From: Hyphomicrobiaceae bacterium
GTDB lineage: Bacteria > Pseudomonadota > Alphaproteobacteria > Rhizobiales > Hyphomicrobiaceae
Direction of reading: 5' to 3'
NCBI GenBank assembly: GCA_020442225.1
Contig: JAGRKR010000348.1
Location: 1 to 15,751, forward strand
Length of the DNA stretch: 15,751 nucleotides
The position numbers and the translations under genes were made by a program. Below, piece by piece: positions 7,085 to 14,356 of this stretch. The stretch's first letter is position 1. Each line of letters opens with the position of its first letter. A model generated the notes under the pieces. It did not search any database and was not told where the DNA came from. It saw only the letters and a program-made list of their open reading frames with translations.

Positions 7085-8140
7085 TCACGGGAACAGCGGC
7101 AACTGCTCCACCGCGGTCGCCTCCGGCCAGCCGTGCATCAGGTTGAAGTTCTGCATGGCCTGGCCGGCGGAGCCCTTCACGAGATTGTCCAGCGCGCTGA
7201 TCACGATCGCCCGCCCCTTGATGCGGTCCGCGAAAACGGCGATCTCGACGTAGTTCGAGCCCCGCACGTTCTGCGTTGCAGGCATCTTGCCGGCGGCCAG
7301 CACGCGGATGAACGGCTTGTCCCGGTAGGCCGCCACAAGCGCCGCCCTGAGGTCGTCCGCGCCTGCCTTGCCGACGAGGCGCACGTAGCACGTGCACAGC
7401 TCGCCACGGCTCATGGGCACGAGGTGCGGGGTGAAGTTGACGGTCACCGGCGCGCCCCAGGCGCGGCCGATCTCCTGCTCAATCTCGGGCGCATGCCGAT
7501 GCTTGGCGACCGAGTACGGCGACATACCCTCGCCCGCCTCCGAGAAGAGCGTGTTCTGCTTCAGTGCCCGGCCCGCGCCGGAGACGCCGGACTTGGCATC
7601 GATCACCAGATCCTCCGCGTCGACGAGGCGATTGGCGACGAGCGGAAGCAGCGCCAGCAGCGTGGCGGTCGGGTAGCAGCCGGGGCAGGCCACGAGCCGC
7701 GTCCTGGCAATGGCCTCGGCGTAATGCTCGGTCAGGCCATAGACCGCCTCGGCGAGCAGCTCGGGCGCGCCGTGCTCGAGGCCGTACCATTCCGCATAGG
7801 TGCGCGTGTCCCTGAGACGGAAATCGGCGGACATATCCACCACCTTCACCCGCTGCGGCAGGCGGGCGATGATCTGATGCGCCGTCCCGTGCGGCAGCCC
7901 GCACACGACCGTATCGACGCCCGCCCAGTCGGCGTCCTCCTCGGACACCAGGGCCGGCAGGCCGAGCCCCGCGAGATGCGGAAAAACATCGTCCATCGCC
8001 TTGCCGGCATGGCTCTTGGCGATCAGGGAGACGATCTCGATGCCGGGATGCCTGAGCGCCAGGCGTATGAAATCGGCGCCCGTATAGCCGGATGCCCCGA
8101 TGACGGCGACCCGAACCCGCTTGTCGGACTTGCGGACCAT
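7085..8140 (-). CDS. argC: N-acetyl-gamma-glutamyl-phosphate reductase
   Basis: ArgC makes N-acetylglutamate semialdehyde from N-acetylglutamyl phosphate with NADPH, the third step of arginine biosynthesis, in the cytoplasm. The 351 residues begin with an NADP-binding Rossmann motif, VAVIGASGYTG (11-21). The catalytic Cys is C155 in VACPGCYPTA, and the conserved histidine motif HRHAPEI follows at 214-220. SGVSGAG (184-190) and FTPHLVPM are also typical. The length matches the group of about 345-350 residues. AAGGAG sits 8 bases before the ATG, which supports this start. The gene is divergent from a HAD hydrolase and stands alone rather than in an arg operon within this window. Confidence 0.96.
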   Translation of the reverse strand: MVRKSDKRVRVAVIGASGYTGADFIRLALRHPGIEIVSLIAKSHAGKAMDDVFPHLAGLGLPALVSEEDADWAGVDTVVCGLPHGTAHQIIARLPQRVKVVDMSADFRLRDTRTYAEWYGLEHGAPELLAEAVYGLTEHYAEAIARTRLVACPGCYPTATLLALLPLVANRLVDAEDLVIDAKSGVSGAGRALKQNTLFSEAGEGMSPYSVAKHRHAPEIEQEIGRAWGAPVTVNFTPHLVPMSRGELCTCYVRLVGKAGADDLRAALVAAYRDKPFIRVLAAGKMPATQNVRGSNYVEIAVFADRIKGRAIVISALDNLVKGSAGQAMQNFNLMHGWPEATAVEQLPLFP

Positions 8141-8280
8141 GCCAGTTGCTCCTTGACCCTAGCGTGCGATCGGTTGAGATGGCCGCGCGGATCGCGTCCA
8201 TCCGGCGCCTGCGACCGTCGGCGGCGGCTCATGGTGACGAGCGAGGCCCTTTAGCGCAATTCCCAGCCGCTGTAAAAGAC

Positions 8281-8295
8281 TGCTTCGACGAAGCA
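8281..8295. promoter_or_regulatory. Perfect 15-base palindrome between argC and the HAD gene
   Basis: TGCTTCG-A-CGAAGCA is a perfect inverted repeat (7-base arms, 1-base centre). It lies in the 231-base divergent intergenic region, 76 bases before the HAD ATG and 141 bases before the argC ATG. It has the size and symmetry of a dimeric repressor operator. As RNA it could form a 6-bp hairpin with a 3-base loop. I do not recognise the motif, and it does not resemble an ARG box. Confidence 0.35.
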
Positions 8296-8371
8296 CGACC
8301 TGCACCGGGAGCATGGCTCGCGCCCGGCGCCTGCCATCCGTCCCGACAGCAGGGCGAGCCGGCGAGGAAGC

Positions 8372-9046
8372 ATGACGCGGCTGCGCATCGTTTTCGACCT
8401 CGACGACACGTTGTATCCGGAGCGATCCTACGCGCTGTCGGGCTTTCGGGCGTCCGCCGCCTGGGCGAAGCGCACGCATGGCCTCAGCGACCTCGACCGC
8501 GAGCTCGAGCACTTTCTCGATCAGGGGCATCTCGGCCAGTCGTTCCGCCTGGCGCTCGAGCAGCGCTTGCCCGGCTACACGGCCGGCGACCTGGAGGCCA
8601 TCGTCGCCGCCTATCGCACGCACGAGCCCGACATCGCGCTCTTCGAGGACGCCCGCTGGGCGCTCGACCACTACGAGGCCCAAGGCCCGCTCGGGCTATT
8701 GACCGACGGCAACGTCGAGAGCCAGAGCCGCAAGGTCAAGGCCCTGGCGCTCGAGCCGCGCTTCCGGGAAATCGTCTACACCGGCGCTCTCGGGCGCGAG
8801 TTCCGCAAGCCGCACCCGCGGCCGTTCGAGGTGATGGCGGCCAGCCTCGCCGAGCCCGGCACAACGCTGGTCTATGTCGGCGACAATCCGGCCCGCGATT
8901 TCGTCTCTCCGAACCGGATGGGCTGGCTCACGGTGCAGGTGGTCCGCGCCGGCGGCATCCACGACGGAGCCGCCAGGATCGCCGGCGGAGACCCTCAGTT
9001 CACGGTTGCATCGCTCCGGGAACTGCCCGAAGCTCTGGGCCGTTGA
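8372..9046 (+). CDS. HAD-superfamily hydrolase (subfamily IA-like)
   Basis: The 224-residue protein carries all four HAD motifs. Motif I is FDLDDTLYPE, with nucleophile D9 and acid/base D11. Motif II is GLLTDGN with T111. Motif III has K146 in FRKPHPRPFE. Motif IV is VGDNPARDF with D171 and D176. A helical cap lies between motifs I and II (about 20-95), as in phosphoglycolate-phosphatase-like enzymes. The substrate cannot be read from the sequence; a small phosphorylated metabolite is likely, probably in the cytoplasm. A GAGGAAG ribosome binding site precedes the ATG. The gene is divergent from argC and 85 bases upstream of the TPR gene, which seems to have its own promoter. Confidence 0.88.
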   Translation: MTRLRIVFDLDDTLYPERSYALSGFRASAAWAKRTHGLSDLDRELEHFLDQGHLGQSFRLALEQRLPGYTAGDLEAIVAAYRTHEPDIALFEDARWALDHYEAQGPLGLLTDGNVESQSRKVKALALEPRFREIVYTGALGREFRKPHPRPFEVMAASLAEPGTTLVYVGDNPARDFVSPNRMGWLTVQVVRAGGIHDGAARIAGGDPQFTVASLRELPEALGR

Positions 9047-9066
9047 GCGGGTGCGGACTTGACGCT

Positions 9067-9094
9067 TTGACCCGACACAATTGCCCTCTACTCT
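9067..9094 (+). promoter_or_regulatory. Candidate sigma-70-type promoter for the TPR gene
   Basis: TTGACC (9067-9072) and TACTCT (9089-9094) are separated by 16 bases, which predicts a transcript start near 9101, about 31 bases before the ATG at 9132. The -35 matches five of six consensus bases and the -10 matches three. It fills most of the gap between the HAD stop and the TPR gene. Confidence 0.4.
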
Positions 9095-9131
9095 TCCGGC
9101 CAACAGCACCGGCAAGCGCGGAGAGAACCCG

Positions 9132-9854
9132 ATGCGACGCATTCTACTCTTGGCAGCCCTGCTGCTCGCGGCGGCTCCAGGCGCGCAGGCCGCGACCGTC
9201 GACGACTGTCGCCAGGACCGCGATTTCGATCTCGCCATCCGCGCCTGCACGGAGCTGCTTGCCGACCAGCGCGCCTCGCCGTCGCAGCGCGCCGTGCTCT
9301 ACACGCTGCGCTGCATCGCCTATCGCCGCAAAGCCGATTTCGACCGCGCCGTCGCCGATTGCGATCAGGCCGTCGGCCTGGCGCCCCTGTTCACGCCGGC
9401 CCTGACCGCGCGCGCAATCGCCTATCTCGGGCGCAGCCAGTATGATCGCGCCCTGGCCGACGTGTCCCGCGTCGTCACCATCCAGCCGGGCTCGGCCTCC
9501 TACAACAACCGCGCCTGGATCCTCTACAAGATGGGCGAGATGGCGCGCGCCGAGCAGGACGTGACCAAGGCGCTGGAGCTCAATCCCTCCAACGGCGCTG
9601 CTCTCGACACGCGCGCGCACGTGCGCGCGACGCTCGGCCGCAAGGAGGCGGCGCTCGAGGATTTCCGGCGCGCCATGCGCGTCGACCCGGAGCTGACGCG
9701 CCTCTATCAGAAAAGCCTCAAGGATCGCGGTTTCTTCAAGGGGGAAGTCGACGGACGCATCACGCCGGAGCTGGAACGGGCGCTGGCGGCCTGCGTGGCG
9801 GAGTTCCCGCGCTGCGATCCCCTGCCGATGGATGAGCAGAAACCGGTCTCGTAG
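9132..9854 (+). CDS. Secreted TPR protein with a peptidoglycan-binding-like C-terminus
   Basis: The 240-residue protein starts with a clear signal peptide (MRRILLLAALLLAAAPGAQA, cleavage predicted after A20), so it should be periplasmic. Four back-to-back 34-residue tetratricopeptide repeats cover about 54-87, 88-121, 122-155 and 156-189; an incomplete helical pair precedes them. The tail, about 191-222, reads LYQKSLKDRGFFKGEVDG and so on. This looks like the first part of a PG_binding_1-type domain, but is short and may be degenerate. Cysteines at 26, 39, 61, 77, 221 and 228 could form disulfides in the periplasm. I chose the ATG at 9132 because GGAGAG lies 6 bases before it and the signal peptide begins there. 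The likely role is a protein-interaction scaffold near the cell wall; the partners are unknown. Confidence 0.85.
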   Translation: MRRILLLAALLLAAAPGAQAATVDDCRQDRDFDLAIRACTELLADQRASPSQRAVLYTLRCIAYRRKADFDRAVADCDQAVGLAPLFTPALTARAIAYLGRSQYDRALADVSRVVTIQPGSASYNNRAWILYKMGEMARAEQDVTKALELNPSNGAALDTRAHVRATLGRKEAALEDFRRAMRVDPELTRLYQKSLKDRGFFKGEVDGRITPELERALAACVAEFPRCDPLPMDEQKPVS

Positions 9855-10001
9855 GCGCCGCGGTACGATGGGCGCGGGCCTTTGCCAGGCCGAGGACACG
9901 GGCACCCGTCCGGCGCAACGGCGCCTGACGCCACGGAGCACAGGCGACTGCGGATCGGGGGCACCGACCGTCGAACGCCGCCGAAGCAGGGAGCAGACGC
10001 T

Positions 10002-10652
10002 GTGAACGAGTCGCGCGGCATGGCTATCATCGCCAAGGACATGGTCCTCAAGGGGGAAATCCGCAACTGCCGGCGTCTCGAGGTGCACGGCTACCTCGAA
10101 GGCAACGTCTCGACCGAGCTGCTCCTCGTGCACACGGACGGCAAGGTGTTCGGCACCGTCAAGGCCGACAATGCCGAGATCCACGGCAGCCTGCAGGGTA
10201 CGGTACGCGTCAGAAACCTCATTTCGATCGCCAGCGACGGCTCCGTCGTGGGCAGCATCCAGTATGGCCAGCTCGCCCTCGCGAGCGGCGGGGAGCTCAG
10301 CGCGGAAGTGCGCAACGTTCCCCCGGAGATCGCCGGCGATCTCAATCTCGTCGTGCGCCGTGGCCGCTCCGTACGTGTCGCTGCGGGCGATCTGACGGCT
10401 GTCGATCCCGACGACGGTGCCCAGAGCCTGACGTTCTCGACCTCCAATATCGTCGGCGGCTTCCTGGCCATGGCGGCGGCGCCGGACACGGCAGTCACGA
10501 CCTTCACCCAGGCAGATATCGAGGCCGGCAACGTCTTCTTCGTGCACGACGGCTCACCCGGCGCCAGGGCGGGCTTCGATGTCGTCGTCGCCGACGCCAA
10601 GGGCGCGACTTCCGGCGGCGCCCAATCGGTTACCGTAGACGTCATCGCCTAA
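10002..10652 (+). CDS. Bactofilin fused to a CSPG/cadherin-like repeat
   Basis: Using the GTG at 10002 gives 216 residues. AGGGAG lies about 8 bases before the GTG, whereas the ATG at 10020 has no ribosome binding site. Residues about 8-103 match the bactofilin core, a short-repeat beta-helix (DMVLKGEI, LEVHGYLEGNV, GKVFGTVKADNAEIHGSLQGTV). Bactofilins polymerise into cytoskeletal filaments that place cell-wall and morphogenesis enzymes. Residues about 113-215 look instead like one CSPG/cadherin-like repeat: AAGDLTAVDPDDGAQSLTF, then TTFTQADIEAGNVFFVHDGS, then FDVVVADAKG. That repeat normally occurs in arrays in large extracellular adhesins. No signal peptide or membrane helix is visible, so the fusion should be cytoplasmic. 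It is 147 bases downstream of the TPR gene on the same strand and converges on the permease. Both halves are recognisable; the combination is unusual. Confidence 0.85.
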   Translation: MNESRGMAIIAKDMVLKGEIRNCRRLEVHGYLEGNVSTELLLVHTDGKVFGTVKADNAEIHGSLQGTVRVRNLISIASDGSVVGSIQYGQLALASGGELSAEVRNVPPEIAGDLNLVVRRGRSVRVAAGDLTAVDPDDGAQSLTFSTSNIVGGFLAMAAAPDTAVTTFTQADIEAGNVFFVHDGSPGARAGFDVVVADAKGATSGGAQSVTVDVIA

Positions 10653-10665
10653 AGGTACGAAGGCG
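10646..10665. terminator. Weak hairpin across the convergent stops
   Basis: CGCCT (10646-10650) pairs with AGGCG (10661-10665) around a 10-base loop that includes the bactofilin stop codon. The permease stop begins at 10669. The stem has only 5 base pairs and no T-tract, so termination here is a guess based on the convergent arrangement. Confidence 0.2.
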
Positions 10666-10668
10666 GGT

Positions 10669-11901
10669 TCAGAGCAGGCTGGCGACCAGAAACAGCACGC
10701 ACGACACCGCGCCCGCCAACGGCACCGGCCATGGCACGGAAAAATGGCGCGGCTTCTCCGCGCGGTTGCCCGCCTCACGGACCTTGATCCCGAGAAGCGC
10801 CAGGTTAACGAGCGCAAAGATCACCAGGATGAGCCGTGAGCTCTCCTCTGCGAGCCGCTCCAGAGGCAGGGCCACGGCGAGCACGAGCGTGCTCGCCACC
10901 ACCAAGCCGGTCGCCAGCAGCGGCGTCCGCGTGCGCGCATCGACGCCGGCCAGCGCGCTCGGCAGGCTCCCCTGGCGCGCCAGACCGTAGGTGACGCGCG
11001 AGGCCATGATGATCTGCACGATGATGCCGTTGAGCGTGGCGACGATGGCGACCGCGCTCAGCGTCAATGGCGAGCCGCCCGTCACCTTCTCGAAGACCAG
11101 TCCGAGCGGAGCGCGGGAGGCCGCGAGTTGATCGGCCGGCACGGTCGTCACACAGACCCAGATCACCAGGAAATACAGGATGGCCGTCACCCCGAGAGTC
11201 AGGAAGATCGCCCGCGGCAGTGTCCGCTCGGGCTCCTTCACTTCCTCGGCGATGTTGACGAGCCCCTCGAAGCCGACGAAGGCAAACACGGCGATCATGG
11301 CCGTGCCGAGGATGCCGAGCCACGCCTGGCTCGAGGGGGCCGGCACGACCTCGGGCAGGCGGGCGATCATGGCCGGCTCCGCCATGAGGCCGGCGACGAT
11401 GATCACCAGCAGACCGCCGATCTCGATCACGGTCATCACCCCGGCGAGGCCGATCGACTCGTTGATGCCGGCGGCCGCCACGCCGCCCATGAGGAGGACG
11501 ACCAGGGCCACCACGACGACCTCCGGCAGATCGACGAAGGCCCGCACGTAGCCGGCGCTGCCGACGCTGATGGCCGCAGCCGCCACAATGGCGGCGGCGA
11601 TCACCAGGAGACCGACGATCAGGGCCAGCAGCGGGGAGCCGAGCCCCTCGCGCACATATGCGGCCTCGCTGGCGCTGACGGGAAGTCGCCCGGCCAGCTC
11701 CGCGAACGAGCAGGCGGTCAGCGAGAGCAGCAGGGCGGCGATCAGGAACGCCAGCGGTGCATGCATTCCGGCCCGACCGGCGGCGATGCCGATCAGAACG
11801 TAGATCCCCGCCCCGATCGTGACGCCCAGTCCATAGAGCACAGTCGGCAAGAGCGTCAGTGAGCGCTTGAGCCGCGGCAGCTCCTGGCTCCGATCCTCCA
11901 C
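10669..11901 (-). CDS. APC-family amino acid permease
   Basis: The 410-residue protein is almost entirely hydrophobic helices, about 11-12, as in the APC superfamily of amino acid/polyamine transporters of the inner membrane. The helix-1 substrate-binding motif is GVTIGAGIYVLIG (26-38). The conserved loop FAFVGFEGLVNIAEEVKEPERTLPRAI (207-233, quoted in pieces here: FAFVGFEG, EEVKEPERTLP) is also typical. Substrate specificity cannot be read. The start is a GTG at 11899-11901, 5 bases after GGGAG. The gene is divergent from the FNR regulator and converges on the bactofilin with a 16-base gap. Confidence 0.9.
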   Translation of the reverse strand: MEDRSQELPRLKRSLTLLPTVLYGLGVTIGAGIYVLIGIAAGRAGMHAPLAFLIAALLLSLTACSFAELAGRLPVSASEAAYVREGLGSPLLALIVGLLVIAAAIVAAAAISVGSAGYVRAFVDLPEVVVVALVVLLMGGVAAAGINESIGLAGVMTVIEIGGLLVIIVAGLMAEPAMIARLPEVVPAPSSQAWLGILGTAMIAVFAFVGFEGLVNIAEEVKEPERTLPRAIFLTLGVTAILYFLVIWVCVTTVPADQLAASRAPLGLVFEKVTGGSPLTLSAVAIVATLNGIIVQIIMASRVTYGLARQGSLPSALAGVDARTRTPLLATGLVVASTLVLAVALPLERLAEESSRLILVIFALVNLALLGIKVREAGNRAEKPRHFSVPWPVPLAGAVSCVLFLVASLL

Positions 11902-12108
11902 ACGGCCTCTCCCGATCTCGTCACAGCCGGCCGATCATATCAGGAGCCGCGTGCCCAAGCCGCGACATTCCGCATCAATCCCTTGCCGGAACGTCTCTTT
12001 TCTGACGTTTTGGCCCTGCGCCGAATTGCTGCATACAGGCTTGGAGACGATTGAAAAGCCCCCCCCGGATCGGTACGGTGTGCCAGCCGTGCAACAATGG
12101 AGCATGCG

Positions 12109-12834
12109 ATGCCTGGTAGCACGACCGCGTGCGATGCGTGCGCCATCCGCCACCGTGCCGTTTGTGGATCGCTGACACGCGACGAAATCTTGCAGCTGAA
12201 CCAGATCGCCCGGCACAAGCACGTGTCGGCGGGGCAGACGATTCTGACCGATCATGAGCGGCCCGAGTATTTTGCCAACATCATCGCCGGGGTGGTCAAG
12301 CTCACAAAGACGCTGGCCGACGGACGTCAGCAAATTGTCGGGCTGCAATTCCCGTCCGACTTCATCGGCCGCCCGTTCGGCTCACGCAGCCCCTATTATG
12401 CCGAGGCCGCGACCGACGTGACGCTCTGCACGTTCGGCAAGGAGCGCTTCGAGCGGCTGCTCATGCAGCATCCCGGCATCGAGCATCGCCTGTTCGAGCA
12501 CACGCTCGACGAGTTGGATGCCGCGCAGGAATGGATGCTCCTGCTCGGCCGCAAGTCCGCGAGCGAGAAGGTCGCGAGTTTCCTGCTGATGATCGCCCGC
12601 CGCTCGCGACAGGTGACCTGCGAGGCGAACAAGGACGGCCTGCATTTCGCCAAGTTCGATCTGCCGCTGACCCGGGCCGATATCGGCGATTACCTCGGCC
12701 TGACGATCGAGACGGTGAGCCGCCAGATGACCCGCCTGAAGTCGCAGGGCATCATCAAGCTCGAGGGCATGCGAACGGTGATCGTGCCCGAACTTGATCA
12801 TCTCGCCGAAGCCGCCGAGATCGACCAGAGCTGA
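12109..12834 (+). CDS. fnrL: FNR-type oxygen-sensing transcription regulator
   Basis: The 241-residue CRP/FNR-family protein has an N-terminal cysteine cluster CDACAIRHRAVC (C8, C11, C19) and an internal C107 (VTLCTF). These are the four ligands expected for an oxygen-labile [4Fe-4S] cluster, so it should dimerise and bind DNA when oxygen is low. A cyclic-nucleotide-fold domain covers about 25-140, then a dimer helix, then a winged HTH. The recognition helix reads TIETVSRQM (199-207) with the E-xx-S-R signature (E201, S204, R205) that reads TTGAT-N4-ATCAA. I chose the ATG at 12109 because GGAG lies 6 bases upstream; the in-frame ATG at 12097 has no ribosome binding site and would add four residues. 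The 5' region contains a run of eight Cs (12059-12066). A perfect FNR box occurs 1.5 kb downstream. The exact subfamily name (FnrL, FnrN or similar) is uncertain. Confidence 0.92.
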   Translation: MPGSTTACDACAIRHRAVCGSLTRDEILQLNQIARHKHVSAGQTILTDHERPEYFANIIAGVVKLTKTLADGRQQIVGLQFPSDFIGRPFGSRSPYYAEAATDVTLCTFGKERFERLLMQHPGIEHRLFEHTLDELDAAQEWMLLLGRKSASEKVASFLLMIARRSRQVTCEANKDGLHFAKFDLPLTRADIGDYLGLTIETVSRQMTRLKSQGIIKLEGMRTVIVPELDHLAEAAEIDQS

Positions 12835-12930
12835 CGGTCCCGGCCGAAGAGCCACGACGGAGCGTCCGCGACAGGCGATGGCTGCGTGTGGCCGCCCCGC
12901 CCGCGTCCCGGCTACTCAATTTCCGGCCAC

Positions 12931-13305
12931 TCAGTCCAGATCCTGCACGGAAATTACGCGGAACGTGCGCACCTCGCCGTCGTGCTCCTTGATCGACACG
13001 TATTCACCCGGCTTGAAGACGTGGTGGCCGAAGCGATAGCCGCTCTCGTCGCTGTCGACGGGGCCGTTGACGTCGTAGTGAAAGGCCCAGGAGCCGCCGG
13101 GCTTGCGCACGAGGTGACCGATCTCGTCCTTGTTGCCCTCCCAGAAGCGCTTGACGCGGCAGCGCTCGCGCTGCGTCCGCCACTCATCGACGACGAGATG
13201 CCCCTGATCGTCGAGCGGCGCGATGAAATCGTAGCCGTGGTGGCGGCTGCCGTTGGGGTGATCATGATCACGCGCAAGCTCGAGCTTGATGCGTTGCAGG
13301 GCCAT
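12931..13305 (-). CDS. Conserved-looking hypothetical protein, 124 residues
   Basis: I do not recognise the family. The protein starts MALQRIKLEL and is soluble and charged, with no signal peptide or membrane helix. A His/Asp-rich stretch near the N-terminus (RDHDHPNGSRHHGYDF, about 12-27) could bind metal. Tryptophans occur in VDEWRTQ, RFWEGN and GSWAFHYD. The C-terminal part (GHHVFKPGEYVSIKEHDGEVRTFRVISV) looks like a small beta domain. I chose the ATG at 13305 because GGAGG lies 8 bases upstream; the 17-residue upstream extension has no such signal. It lies 91 bases downstream of the universal stress protein on the same strand with no obvious promoter or terminator between, so cotranscription is likely. 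It converges on the FNR gene. A role in the low-oxygen response is a context inference only. Confidence 0.75.
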   Translation of the reverse strand: MALQRIKLELARDHDHPNGSRHHGYDFIAPLDDQGHLVVDEWRTQRERCRVKRFWEGNKDEIGHLVRKPGGSWAFHYDVNGPVDSDESGYRFGHHVFKPGEYVSIKEHDGEVRTFRVISVQDLD

Positions 13306-13396
13306 GGGCGTTACCTCCGAGTAGGGCTGATGCAGTTTCGGCCGCGCCGAATGCACCGTGACGAACGGACAAGAGTGGATTGCGACGAGCGGCTGG

Positions 13397-14239
13397 CTAG
13401 TGCGACATCAGCACGGGAACGGTCATGTGCCTGAGGATGTGGCGCGTGGCGCCGCCGAACACCAGCTCCCGCAGACGCGAGTGCCCGTAGCAGCCCATGA
13501 CCAGGAGATCGGAGCCAAGATCGGCGATGCGCGACAACAATTCGTCGCCGACGCCGATGTCGGTCCCGACGGAGGTGCTCGCCTCGATCTTGATGCCGTG
13601 GCGCGCCAGCGTCGCGGCGATGTCGACGCCCGGCAGGTCGCCGCTCCGCTCGGCATCGTCCTCGGGATTGACCCAGAGCAGCCGGACCGACTTGGCGTTC
13701 TGCAGCAGCGGCAGCGCGTCGAAGAGCGCGCGCGCCGACTCCCGGCTGCCGTTCCAGGCGACACAGACATTCTGGCCGATGGTCGCGTAGGTTCCGACGT
13801 TGGGGACCACCAGCGCCGGCCTGCCGCTTTCCAGCGCCAAGCGGTCGGGTACGTCGAGCAGGACCGTGCGATCCCAATCGGCGTCGGCCTGACTGGCGAT
13901 GATGAGGTCGGCCGCGCGGCCGTGTTGCATCACGACGTCGCCGACATCGGCCTCCAGCTCCTCGTTGAGCCGCCATTCGGCGACGAACGACTGGCCCGCC
14001 GTCGCCTTGTCGAAGGCAGCCTTGATGCGCTCCGCCTCCTGACGGCAGAAATCGCGATGCGCGGTGATGACCTCGCCGCCATAGGGCACGGCGACGGCCG
14101 GCGCGATCACGATGGGTGGCAGCACGTAGAGCCCAATCAGGTGGCCATTCGAGCGCCGCGCCAGCTCCATGCCGGCGGAAAGAAGCTGTGCGACCCGACG
14201 CTCGTCGTTGAAGTGTACCAGGATCGTCTTGTAGCCCAT
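13397..14239 (-). CDS. Tandem-domain universal stress protein
   Basis: The 280-residue protein has two UspA-like domains. The first, about 1-145, begins MGYKTILVHF and ends with RPALVVPN. The second, about 146-280, begins NVCVAWNGS and carries the nucleotide-binding motif GCYGHSRLRELVFGG, close to the G-2x-G-9x-G-S/T consensus but with Gly in place of Ser/Thr. The first domain lacks this motif and probably does not bind ATP. Universal stress proteins of this kind are cytoplasmic and often induced by low oxygen or stasis. I chose the ATG at 14239 because GAGGAG lies 7-8 bases upstream; an upstream in-frame start at 14317 would read through the FNR box. That perfect FNR box is centred 75 bases upstream of the ATG. 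The downstream 124-residue gene probably shares the transcript. Confidence 0.92.
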   Translation of the reverse strand: MGYKTILVHFNDERRVAQLLSAGMELARRSNGHLIGLYVLPPIVIAPAVAVPYGGEVITAHRDFCRQEAERIKAAFDKATAGQSFVAEWRLNEELEADVGDVVMQHGRAADLIIASQADADWDRTVLLDVPDRLALESGRPALVVPNVGTYATIGQNVCVAWNGSRESARALFDALPLLQNAKSVRLLWVNPEDDAERSGDLPGVDIAATLARHGIKIEASTSVGTDIGVGDELLSRIADLGSDLLVMGCYGHSRLRELVFGGATRHILRHMTVPVLMSH

Positions 14240-14307
14240 GGTCGTGCTCCTCAGCTCCACTCCGGCGGATACGTTTGATACGATGACGCCGGACGCGAGC
14301 GCCGACT

Positions 14308-14321
14308 TTGATACCAATCAA
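14308..14321. promoter_or_regulatory. Perfect FNR/FixK-type binding site
   Basis: TTGATACCAATCAA matches the TTGAT-N4-ATCAA consensus in all ten specified positions. On the minus strand, 22 bases further, CATCGT (14285-14280) occupies the position of a -10 element. This predicts a transcript start near 14273 with the box centred near -41.5, the class II activator geometry. The target would be the universal stress protein. For the divergent small secreted protein, the same rule would put the transcript start at about 14356, almost on its ATG, which is less likely. The FNR-type regulator at 12109 has the matching recognition helix. Confidence 0.85.
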
Positions 14322-14356
14322 GGATCGATGGCGCCGCTCCGGGATTGAATAATGCC

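Noticed and set aside
7133..8254. A 373-codon plus-strand frame opposite argC
   Set aside because: argC on the minus strand is a clear full-length match with its catalytic Cys and Rossmann motif; the plus frame is its shadow.
9144..10547. A 467-codon minus-strand frame opposite the TPR and bactofilin genes
   Set aside because: It spans two well-supported genes and the gap between them, and shows no domain or ribosome binding site.
12045..12058. TTG-rich sequence upstream of the FNR gene, considered as an autoregulatory FNR box
   Set aside because: The second half is not ATCAA, so the TTGAT-N4-ATCAA pattern is not met.
12059..12066. Run of eight C bases before the FNR gene, considered as a phase-variation tract
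   Set aside because: It is upstream of the chosen start and outside any reading frame, and is too short and isolated to argue for slippage control.
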